This document shows positions 8,208-14,401 of a stretch of 63,711 nucleotides of DNA, piece after piece. The stretch is from an uncultured Collinsella sp. (GTDB taxonomy: Bacteria > Actinomycetota > Coriobacteriia > Coriobacteriales > Coriobacteriaceae). The translations under genes and the position numbers were made by a program. How positions within the stretch are numbered: the stretch's first letter is position 1; each line of letters starts with the position of its first letter. The stretch covers positions 1 to 63,711 of the forward strand of contig CAADUO010000051.1 of assembly GCA_900752215.1 (NCBI GenBank), read 5' to 3'. Below the pieces are notes generated by a model. That model saw only the letters and a program-made list of their open reading frames with translations, did no database searches and had not been told where the DNA came from.

Positions 8208-8255
8208 GGGGCGCGTCATTCTCGCCATGTCGGGACTTAGAATGATACGGCGCCC
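8208..8255. repeat. Imperfect palindrome with GGGAC in its loop
   Basis: GGGGCGCGTCATTCT (8208-8222) pairs with AGAATGATACGGCGCCC (8239-8255), with a small bulge; the loop holds TCGGGAC. It resembles the other GGGAC-bearing hairpins scattered in the intergenic regions. The stretch 7980-8536 holds no convincing gene. Confidence 0.45.
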
Positions 8256-8359
8256 TACAGTTTTGCCCACCCGCGGCGGTGCTGACGCGGTCACGTTGCA
8301 GAATACTCCGTTTTTTGCACGGGCCAGGATGGGGTACCTCAGGAGAACGCGGCGGTATC

Positions 8360-8396
8360 CCGTAAATATATACAATCTGTACCGTAATTTATACAA
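8360..8396. promoter_or_regulatory. AT-rich direct repeats before the EFR1 gene
   Basis: Two near-identical boxes, CCGTAAATATATACAA (8360-8375) and CCGTAATTTATACAA (8382-8396), start 22 bp apart, about two helical turns. Both contain -10-like TATACAA. In a GC-rich genome this AT-rich pair stands out as a promoter or operator. Confidence 0.4.
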
Positions 8397-8417
8397 AACG
8401 AAGAGACAGACAGCGTA

Positions 8418-8480
8418 GGGTGGGTGCATTGGGGTGCCTGGCGCACCAAAACGGGGAGCTCTCCCATGCGCCGTATACCC
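8418..8480 (+). other. Possible structured leader RNA upstream of the EFR1 gene
   Basis: Three nested helices can be drawn: GGTGCAT (8423-8429) with ATGCGCC (8466-8472), closing over hairpins GGTGC-loop-GCACC (8433-8447) and GGGAG/CTCCC (8454-8465). GGGT/ACCC can extend the base. The arrangement is a three-way junction about 55 nt before the start codon. It matches no riboswitch consensus that I know; it may be chance in GC-rich DNA. Confidence 0.3.
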
Positions 8481-8536
8481 TGTCTGAATGTGAAAACAGC
8501 TTGACGCGTTGCCAGGCGTAGGGGGAGGGTGCCTCG

Positions 8537-9298
8537 ATGAGCGTATTCGAAATTGTGTTTAGTCCGACGGGCGGAACGCGGAAGGTGTCTGGCCTTGTGG
8601 CCGGGGCACTGGACAAGAATACCGTTACCGTCGATTTGACCGATAACGGGCTAGATTTCAGCGCTGTCTCGATGACTGAGGACGACGTGGCCGTAATCTC
8701 TGTGCCGGCGTATGCCGGTAGAATCCCGGCTGTGGTGGCTGACCGGTTGGGCATGGTGCGCGGCAACGGGGCTCGGGCTGTTTTGGTTTGTGTATACGGA
8801 AACCGCGCGTTTGAGGACACGCTCGTAGAGTTGGAGGACGTTGCGAAGCGCGCCGGATTTAGGGTGGTTGCAGCTGTTTCTGCTATAGCTGAGCATTCCG
8901 TTGCTCGTCAGTTTGCTGCTGGGCGACCGGATGCGCAGGATGCGGCGCAGCTCGCAGAGTTTGCGCAACAAATTCAGCAAAAGCTGTTGGCTGAGGATGC
9001 GTCCGAGCCCTCTATCCCCGGCAATCGTCCTTATAAACAAGCTGGAGGTCGCCGTATGGCACCCGAGGCAACAGAGGATTGCGCCTCCTGCGGTGCATGC
9101 GCCGCGGCGTGCCCCGTTTGTGCTATCGACAAGGGCGACCCCAAGCGAGCAGCTGGCGAGGCGTGCATCTCCTGCATGCGCTGCATCGCCGTATGTCCGC
9201 GAGGCGCTCGCAAGCTTGATCCCAACAAGCTATCCGCTGTTTCCCAGATGTTGAGCAAGGTTTGCGTCGTGCGGAAGGAATGCGAGCTCTTCATCTAG
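8537..9298 (+). CDS. EFR1 family ferredoxin (flavodoxin-like plus 2x[4Fe-4S])
   Basis: A 253-residue cytoplasmic electron carrier. Residues 1-150 are flavodoxin-like, with the FMN phosphate loop FSPTGGTRK at 8-16. The C-terminus has two ferredoxin clusters: Cys182, Cys185, Cys188, Cys192 and Cys210, Cys213, Cys216, Cys220. The fusion of a flavodoxin fold to a bacterial ferredoxin is the hallmark of the EFR1 family, common in gut anaerobes; its electron partners are not known. An extra Cys195 lies in the first loop. The ATG at 8537 follows GGGGGAGGG. The gene stands alone between a helicase gene and the PTS operon; its leader carries AT-rich direct repeats and a possible structured RNA. Confidence 0.9.
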   Translation: MSVFEIVFSPTGGTRKVSGLVAGALDKNTVTVDLTDNGLDFSAVSMTEDDVAVISVPAYAGRIPAVVADRLGMVRGNGARAVLVCVYGNRAFEDTLVELEDVAKRAGFRVVAAVSAIAEHSVARQFAAGRPDAQDAAQLAEFAQQIQQKLLAEDASEPSIPGNRPYKQAGGRRMAPEATEDCASCGACAAACPVCAIDKGDPKRAAGEACISCMRCIAVCPRGARKLDPNKLSAVSQMLSKVCVVRKECELFI

Positions 9299-9313
9299 CG
9301 CATACGAAATTGC

Positions 9314-9372
9314 TGCATTGGGGACAGGTTAATCTGCACCAACCTGGTGCAAACAAACCTGTCCCTAATGCA
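9314..9372. repeat. REP-like palindrome with GGGGACAGG core
   Basis: Arms TGCATTGGGGACAGGTT (9314-9330) and AACCTGTCCCTAATGCA (9356-9372) pair over 17 bp with one G-T wobble. Inside is a second hairpin, TGCACC-aacct-GGTGCA. It sits 16 nt after the EFR1 stop and may also terminate transcription, though no T-run follows. Confidence 0.7.
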
Positions 9373-9381
9373 CCAGAGTGA

Positions 9382-9426
9382 GGAGTGTCCCCGAGTGCCG
9401 GTAGAAAAGGAGCGTCCCTAAGTGCC
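9382..9426. repeat. Direct repeats with GTCCC core
   Basis: GGAGTGTCCCCGAGTGCC (9382-9399) and GGAGCGTCCCTAAGTGCC (9409-9426) are 18-nt direct repeats with three differences. They continue the theme of the right arm of the palindrome just upstream (TGTCCCTAATGC), as if degenerate half-elements had accumulated. Confidence 0.55.
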
Positions 9427-9433
9427 GCCTAAA

Positions 9434-9470
9434 TACCGTTTATCGGAGAAAAAATACCGTTCATCGGTCA
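9434..9470. promoter_or_regulatory. Tandem CCGTTYATCGG boxes upstream of the PTS operon promoter
   Basis: TACCGTTTATCGG (9434-9446) and TACCGTTCATCGGTCA (9455-9470) repeat with a 21-bp period. The second box, ACCG-TTCAT-CGGT, is dyad-symmetric and starts 20 bp before the -35. The same box occurs at the same distance before the fhs promoter (51132). Position near -49 suits an activator. Confidence 0.55.
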
Positions 9471-9476
9471 TAATGA

Positions 9477-9504
9477 TTGTTCCGGCTTTGGGCTTGTCTA
9501 CAAT
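9477..9504 (+). promoter_or_regulatory. Promoter of the PTS operon
   Basis: -35 TTGTTC (9477-9482), 16-bp spacer, -10 TACAAT (9499-9504). The predicted start near 9511 gives a leader of about 130 nt that contains the RAT/terminator switch. Confidence 0.6.
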
Positions 9505-9529
9505 ACCTCCCGTAAAAAGAAATGCGGAA

Positions 9530-9561
9530 GGTTACCGAGTCCCTCGGACGTGGGCCTAACC
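9530..9561 (+). promoter_or_regulatory. Ribonucleic antiterminator (RAT) for the LicT/BglG-type protein
   Basis: The 32-nt stretch from GGTTA (9530-9534) to TAACC (9557-9561) can fold with an inner helix CCGAG/CTCGG and a bulged middle, the layout of RAT hairpins bound by BglG/LicT proteins. Its 3' end overlaps the 5' arm of a downstream terminator, so the two folds exclude each other. The cognate regulator is encoded at 10161-11027 in the same operon. Confidence 0.65.
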
Positions 9562-9626
9562 AAAGTCTTTGAACGGGTGTGTCTCCATGGACGCATTCAC
9601 ATGATTTTGGTTGGGCTATATTTATG
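9554..9626 (+). terminator. Conditional terminator overlapping the RAT
   Basis: GCCTAACCAAA (from 9554-9556 onward, with flanks) pairs with TTTTGGTTGGGC (9605-9616), including G-T wobbles; an inner helix TGTGTC/GACGCA closes the loop. A U-rich TATATTTAT follows. The left arm shares GCCTAACC with the RAT, giving the classic antitermination switch. Confidence 0.6.
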
Positions 9627-9641
9627 AAGGGACATGCCACC

Positions 9642-10154
9642 ATGGGTTTCTTTTCTCGCCTTATGGGTGGCTCGGACAAGCAGACGACTGCGACTTCCGA
9701 GTTCGAGATTCTCGCCCCTGTTTCCGGCGAGCTTGTTCATCTAGAAAATACCAATGACCCCGCTTTTAGCAGCCGTGCGGTGGGCGATGGCGTTGCCGTG
9801 GTTCCCCAAGAGGGAACGGTGTGCGCTCCTGTTTCCGGTACCGTCGCGGCGCTGTTTCCGACTGAGCACGCGCTGGGCATCATGTCCGACGACAGCTCTG
9901 CTCAGGTGATGCTGCACATCGGAATCGACACTGTTAAGCTTGAGGGCAAGGGCTTCCATGCGCTTGTTGCCCAGGGTGACCATGTCGACGCGGGCCAGCC
10001 CCTCGTCGAGGTCGATTTCGACGTGGTTCGCGCTGCCGGCTTTGATCCCACGGTCTTCGTTATCGTGTGCGAGCGTTCGAAGAACTCGACTCTTCGTGAG
10101 CATGCTTCCGGCCCTGTTGCTGTTAAAGAGCCTGTCGTCTGGCTTTCCGAGTAA
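9642..10154 (+). CDS. PTS glucose-type EIIA component
   Basis: A 170-residue cytoplasmic phosphocarrier of the EIIA-Glc family. Conserved active-site histidines are His76 (FPTEHALGI) and His92 (VMLHIGIDTVKLEGKGF); His92 matches the phosphorylated residue. EIIA takes phosphate from HPr and hands it to the EIIB cysteine of the transporter encoded two genes downstream. I chose ATG 9642 because GAAGGGA lies 9-10 nt before it and MGFFSRL matches typical EIIA-Glc starts; an in-frame ATG at 9624 lies in the terminator tail. As a stand-alone EIIA it may also have a regulatory role. It is first in the operon crr-like, licT-like, EIICB, GH4. Confidence 0.92.
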   Translation: MGFFSRLMGGSDKQTTATSEFEILAPVSGELVHLENTNDPAFSSRAVGDGVAVVPQEGTVCAPVSGTVAALFPTEHALGIMSDDSSAQVMLHIGIDTVKLEGKGFHALVAQGDHVDAGQPLVEVDFDVVRAAGFDPTVFVIVCERSKNSTLREHASGPVAVKEPVVWLSE

Positions 10155-10160
10155 ATTCTT

Positions 10161-11027
10161 GTGGTGGGTACCGTGGTTATCAAGCGAGTTTTTAACAACA
10201 ACGTCGCAATGGTCACTTCGGACGATGGCTCCGAGCTCATCGTCATCGGTCGAGGCCTCTGCTTTGGCCGTCATGCCGGCGATGCCATCGACGAGGCGTC
10301 GATCGAAAAGACCTACGCGTTGCAGAAGGGAACTTCTCAGGATTCGCGTACGATTGACCGCTTGGCACATCTTTTGGAGTCCATCCCCACCGTCAACCTC
10401 GTGATTGCCGAGGACATTGTTCAGATGCTTCGTCGAGAGCTCAATGTCGACATCAACGATAAGATTCTCATTGCTCTCGCAGACCATATCAGCCTTGCTT
10501 TGGAGCGCGAGCGCAAGGGCGTCCCCTGTGAGAATCCGTTGCTGCTCGAGATCCAGCAGTTCTATCGCAAGGAGTATGCGCTTGCGGGCCGTGCGCTGCA
10601 GATTATCAAGGAGTATATGGGCATCCAGATGAGCGAGGAGGAGCAGGGTTTCATTACCTTGCATATCGTCAACGCCACCATGCCGCAGCGCTCTGACCGC
10701 CTGATTGTTTCGGTCCAGCTTGTTCGCGACGTGCTTGCGATTGTTTCCGAGCGCTATGCCACGACCCTCGACGACACCTCGCTGCCTTACGAACGTTTCG
10801 TTCGTCACCTGCAGTTTTTCGCGCAGCGAGCGCTCGATCCTGCGGCCGGGCAAATCAATGGCGACGCGCTGTTCCGAATCGATGAAACGGCGTATCCGTG
10901 CGCATTCTCGTGCGCGGACGCCATAGCCGCCCACTTGTCGTCTACCTATAACGTTGTCGTTACCGATGCCGAGAAGAGTTATCTCGCATATCACATTGTT
11001 AACCTGCTTGGAGAACCTGGTCTCTAG
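10161..11027 (+). CDS. BglG/LicT family transcriptional antiterminator
   Basis: A protein of 284-288 residues. The N-terminus (VIKRVFNNNVAMV ... VIGRGLCFGRHAGD) is the CAT RNA-binding domain; two PTS-regulation domains follow (about 70-180 and 185-288), with conserved histidines in ISLALERE-flanking DH, LHIVN, RHLQFF and AYHIVNLL. The family binds RAT hairpins and prevents termination when its PRDs are in the right phosphorylation state, controlled by the cognate EII. A good RAT lies at 9530-9561 in its own operon leader, so it autoregulates. GTG at 10161 opens the frame, but GTG 10173 would start exactly at the family's conserved M-x-I-K position; either is possible. Only 6 nt separate it from the EIIA stop. 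Confidence 0.92.
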   Translation: MVGTVVIKRVFNNNVAMVTSDDGSELIVIGRGLCFGRHAGDAIDEASIEKTYALQKGTSQDSRTIDRLAHLLESIPTVNLVIAEDIVQMLRRELNVDINDKILIALADHISLALERERKGVPCENPLLLEIQQFYRKEYALAGRALQIIKEYMGIQMSEEEQGFITLHIVNATMPQRSDRLIVSVQLVRDVLAIVSERYATTLDDTSLPYERFVRHLQFFAQRALDPAAGQINGDALFRIDETAYPCAFSCADAIAAHLSSTYNVVVTDAEKSYLAYHIVNLLGEPGL

Positions 11028-11126
11028 GCATAACGTGCCCACACATCGATTGATATAAGGCAGGACTTATGGTCTTGTCCAGGGCACATCTGTCTTAATT
11101 TGCGGAAAAGGAAGGGGAGTACCGCT

Positions 11127-12743
11127 ATGACCGCAAAAAAGAAGTTCAATTTCAAAGCGCCGTTGGAGGTGTTCGCGAAGTCGATCGTCCAGCCGATGAT
11201 GTATCTCTCGGTTGCCGGCATCCTGCTCATCGTGGGCATCATTCTGACCAACAAGACCATCTGCGCCATGGTCCCTGTGCTGGGCTTCGGTCCGTTCCAG
11301 CTCGTGGGCGCCGTTGTCTATCAGTCGCTGATGTTTATCATCAACAACCTCTCGATTCTGTTCTGCGTGGGCATCGCCGGTGCCATGGCAAAGAAGAACA
11401 AGGGCCATGCTTCGCTGATCGCCCTGATGTCGTTCTTCCTGTTCCTGCAGGCTAACAACATCGTGCTCAACGCCACCGGCTCTCTTGCCGAAGCGAACGG
11501 CATGCTCGGTCTTACCGGAACCGGCCAGAGCACCGTTATGGGCATCCAGGTGCTCGATACCGGCGTGTTTGGCGGCATCATTCTTGGTTGCATCACCGAT
11601 GCCGTGTTCAACAAGTATTCGAACAAGCAGTTCCCCATTGCCCTTTCGATGTTCTCGGGCGTTCGCTTCCCGTTCCTGATCATGATCATCATCTCCTGGA
11701 TCATGGGCGCTGGCTTCTGCATCGTTTGGCCTCCGGTTCAGGGTGCCATCTCCTCCGTTGCCGGCATCATTAAGGAGTCGGGCAACATCGGTCTGTTTAT
11801 CTACGGCATGCTCAACAAGCTGCTCGTTCCCACCGGTCTGCACCACCTCATCTACACCCCGTTCCAGTTCTCCGATGTGGGTGGCACCCTGACGCTGGGT
11901 GATCAGGTTATCGCCGGCGCTTATCCCATCCGTGTCGCCGAGATGGCAATGACGGGCCAGCCCTTCTCCGATAGCACATATTTCAACAGCTACACCTTCA
12001 ACAACCTGTGGCCCTATATCGGTATCGGTCTCGCCTTTATCTTCACCGCTTACAAGGGGAACAAGGATAAGACCAAGGCTGTCATTATCCCGCTGATCAT
12101 CACCGCCGTGCTCTCCTGCGTGACCGAGCCCATGGACTTCCTCTTTGTCTTTGCCGCTCCCGTGCTCTTTGTCGTTCACTCGGTTCTTTCCGGCATCTTC
12201 CTGGTCCTGCTCAAGGTTCTCTCCGTGCCCGCTTCGACTGCAGGCGGCATCATCAACATCGTGGTTTCCAACCTGGTTCTTGGTGTCGATAAGACCAACT
12301 GGCCGGTTATGCTGGTGCTTGGAGTCGTCAACGCCGCTCTGTACTTCTTCCTCTTCACCTTCCTCATTAAGAAGTTCAACCTCCACACGCCTGGTCGCGA
12401 GGAGGAGTCCGAGCTTGCTGAGTCCGTTGCCGAGGGCGAGGCCGCCGCGTCTGTCGCGGTGAAGCAGGGCGCTGTTGCCGCAGCTCCCGCAGAGGGTGTC
12501 GATGCAGGTATTGCCGACCTGGTCGCAGGTCTTGGCGGCAAGGACAACATCGAGGAGCTCGAGAACTGCTTTACGCGTCTTCGCGTGAACGTTAAGAACC
12601 CGGACCTCATCGATGAGAACCTCATCAACCACGTGCCCAACAGCGGCATTAACCGCAACGGCAACAATATTCAGATCATCTTCGGCATGAAGGTCGCCGA
12701 GATGCGTGACAAGGTCGAAAACGCAATTGAGAAGGAGCAGTAA
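11127..12743 (+). CDS. PTS alpha-glucoside-type EIICB transporter
   Basis: A 538-residue membrane transporter. The EIIC part (about 1-420) has around ten hydrophobic segments and the sugar-binding loop region (PTGLHHLIYTPFQFSDVGGTL). A linker rich in Ala and Glu leads to EIIB, whose phosphorylated cysteine is Cys481 in ENCFTRLRV. It imports a disaccharide and phosphorylates it on the way in. The order EIIC-EIIB without EIIA, plus the neighbouring phospho-alpha-glucosidase, points to maltose or a related alpha-glucoside (GlvC/MalX group). I start at ATG 11127 because GGAAAAGGAAGGGGAG precedes it; a TTG 27 nt upstream is less likely. It ends 3 nt before the GH4 gene, so the two are coupled. Confidence 0.92.
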   Translation: MTAKKKFNFKAPLEVFAKSIVQPMMYLSVAGILLIVGIILTNKTICAMVPVLGFGPFQLVGAVVYQSLMFIINNLSILFCVGIAGAMAKKNKGHASLIALMSFFLFLQANNIVLNATGSLAEANGMLGLTGTGQSTVMGIQVLDTGVFGGIILGCITDAVFNKYSNKQFPIALSMFSGVRFPFLIMIIISWIMGAGFCIVWPPVQGAISSVAGIIKESGNIGLFIYGMLNKLLVPTGLHHLIYTPFQFSDVGGTLTLGDQVIAGAYPIRVAEMAMTGQPFSDSTYFNSYTFNNLWPYIGIGLAFIFTAYKGNKDKTKAVIIPLIITAVLSCVTEPMDFLFVFAAPVLFVVHSVLSGIFLVLLKVLSVPASTAGGIINIVVSNLVLGVDKTNWPVMLVLGVVNAALYFFLFTFLIKKFNLHTPGREEESELAESVAEGEAAASVAVKQGAVAAAPAEGVDAGIADLVAGLGGKDNIEELENCFTRLRVNVKNPDLIDENLINHVPNSGINRNGNNIQIIFGMKVAEMRDKVENAIEKEQ

Positions 12744-12746
12744 ACA

Positions 12747-14129
12747 ATGATCATTACTCTGTGTGGTGGCGGATCCACCTTTACCCCCGGCATCGTCAAG
12801 TCCATCGCCCTGCGCAAGGACGAGCTCGACGTTGACGAGATTCGCCTGTACGACATCAACGAGGAGCGCCAGCGCAAGATCGGCGTGCTCGTGGACTGGA
12901 TTTTGCACGAGGACCTCGGCCTGGACATCAAGCTCACGGTGACCACCGACAAAAAGACGGCTTTTACCGACGCGAGCTTCGTGTTTGCCCAGATGCGCGT
13001 GGGCGGCTATGCCATGCGCGAGCAGGACGAGAAGATTCCGCTGCGTCACGGCTGCGTGGGCCAGGAGACTTGCGGTTGCGGCGGCCTTGCCTACGGCATG
13101 CGCACCATCTTCCCCATGGTCGAGCTGATCGATGACGTTGAGAAGTACGCCAAGAAGGACTACTGGATTCTCAACTACTCCAACCCTGCCGCCATCGTCT
13201 CCGAGGGCTGCCGTGTGCTGCGTCCCAACGCTCGTATCATCAACATCTGCGACATGCCGATCGCGATCATCGACGTGGTTTGCGCCGCGCTCGATATCGA
13301 CAAGAAGGATGTCGAGTACGATTACTTTGGCCTCAACCACTTTGGCTGGTTCACCTCGATCCGCCACAAGGGCGAGGAGGTGCTCCCGCAGCTGCGCGAG
13401 TACATCAAGGAGCACGAGATTCTGCTGCCCGATTCCTACCTCAAGGGCATGAGCTCGCTGATGTCCAAGAAGCCCGAGGAGGCCACCGACGAGCACCCCG
13501 AGCAGAACCGTCACACCAAGGGCAGCTGGTACTACGTCTGGAAGGGCGAGTACGAGATCATGGAGTGCTTCCCGGAGTACCTGCCCAACACGTACCTGAA
13601 CTACTACCTGCAGCAGAAGGAGTTCGTCGAGCATTCCAACCCCGAGCGCACCCGTGCAAACGAGGTTGAGGAGACGCGCGAGAAGAACCTCTTTGATGGT
13701 ATCGATCACTACGAGAAGACGGGCGAGATCGACGAGAGCACGTTCTATGCGGGCAGCCACGGCGATTGGATTGCCGACCTGGCCATCGCTCTGAAGAACG
13801 ACACCAAGCAGCGCTTCCTGGTCATTTGCGAGAACAAGGGCGCTATCCCCAACATGCCCTACGACGCTATGGTCGAGCTGCCTGCCTACATTGGCAAGAA
13901 CGGCCCCGAGGTCATCAGCCGTGACAACATTCCTCTGTTCCAGCAGGGCCTCATGATGCAGCAGCTGAACTCCGAGAAGCTTGTGGTCGAGGCCACGATC
14001 GAGGGCTCGTACGAGAAGGCACTCAAGGCCTTTACGCTCAACAAGACTGTGCCTTCGATGAAGGTCGCCAAGGAGGTTCTCGACGACATGATCGAGGCCA
14101 ACAAGGGTTACTGGCCTGAGCTTAGCTAA
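12747..14129 (+). CDS. GH4 6-phospho-alpha-glucosidase
   Basis: A 460-residue NAD- and Mn-dependent glycosidase of family GH4. The N-terminal Rossmann loop is CGGGSTFTPGIVKS (6-19). The decisive motif is Cys168-Asp-Met-Pro (NICDMP): within GH4, CDMP is the mark of phospho-alpha-glucosidases, while CN(V/I)P marks the phospho-beta enzymes. Metal ligands are this Cys168 and the His of GLNHFGWF. It hydrolyses the phosphorylated disaccharide delivered by the EIICB to glucose 6-phosphate and a hexose, in the cytoplasm. The start ATG is 3 nt after the EIICB stop; the ribosome-binding site GAGAAGGAG lies inside that gene. Length is normal. A strong terminator ends the operon. Confidence 0.95.
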   Translation: MIITLCGGGSTFTPGIVKSIALRKDELDVDEIRLYDINEERQRKIGVLVDWILHEDLGLDIKLTVTTDKKTAFTDASFVFAQMRVGGYAMREQDEKIPLRHGCVGQETCGCGGLAYGMRTIFPMVELIDDVEKYAKKDYWILNYSNPAAIVSEGCRVLRPNARIINICDMPIAIIDVVCAALDIDKKDVEYDYFGLNHFGWFTSIRHKGEEVLPQLREYIKEHEILLPDSYLKGMSSLMSKKPEEATDEHPEQNRHTKGSWYYVWKGEYEIMECFPEYLPNTYLNYYLQQKEFVEHSNPERTRANEVEETREKNLFDGIDHYEKTGEIDESTFYAGSHGDWIADLAIALKNDTKQRFLVICENKGAIPNMPYDAMVELPAYIGKNGPEVISRDNIPLFQQGLMMQQLNSEKLVVEATIEGSYEKALKAFTLNKTVPSMKVAKEVLDDMIEANKGYWPELS

Positions 14130-14178
14130 AGACAGAAGGTCGCTGGCACAAAAGAGTCGCTGACCGCAAAACTTGATT

Positions 14179-14214
14179 AATGCCCCGTCCACGTGATTGC
14201 GTGGGCGGGGCATT
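14179..14214 (+). terminator. Intrinsic terminator of the PTS operon
   Basis: Stem AATGCCCCGTCCACG (14179-14193) and CGTGGGCGGGGCATT (14200-14214), 15 bp with one wobble, loop TGATTG. The sequence after it is only moderately T-rich (GTCATTT). Confidence 0.8.
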
Positions 14215-14312
14215 GTCATTTGGTAACGCGTTTTATCAAATATGGCATTTATCTGCGGTAATGTTCTTTTTCACCGCTGAGGACGACGTTTCATACCGCC
14301 TGCCGAACCGTA

Positions 14313-14326
14313 TTGTTGTCAAACAA
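14313..14326. promoter_or_regulatory. Palindrome TTGTTGTCAAACAA before the hydrogenase operon
   Basis: TTGTT and AACAA flank a 4-nt centre. It is the only clear dyad in the 272-nt gap before the hydrogenase operon and could be a redox-linked operator. It does not match the longer spacing of Rex sites, so I do not assign a regulator. A -10-like TATTGT overlaps its left side. Confidence 0.3.
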
Positions 14327-14401
14327 CTATTTAGGTCAGTGTGTTGCGTGTAGCAATTTCGCCCGGCCTCGCCTCCGGGCTGCCATGTGAGAGGGGATCT
14401 T

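Noticed and set aside
7978..8245. Small open frames between the helicase and EFR1 genes
   Set aside because: No ribosome-binding sites, atypical codon use, and they run through the hairpin at 8208-8255.
8961..8972. Further GTTGCGCAAC-like sites inside genes (here and near 24723)
   Set aside because: Only the 8-mer TTGCGCAA is present and both lie inside coding regions, as expected by chance in GC-rich DNA.
11067..14219. 1050-residue open frame antisense to the EIICB and GH4 genes
   Set aside because: It covers two well-supported sense genes and has His/Asp/Gly-rich shadow composition.
14313..14326. Rex-type redox operator before the hydrogenase operon
   Set aside because: TTGTT and AACAA are only 4 nt apart; Rex sites need a wider spacing. 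I kept it only as an unassigned palindrome.
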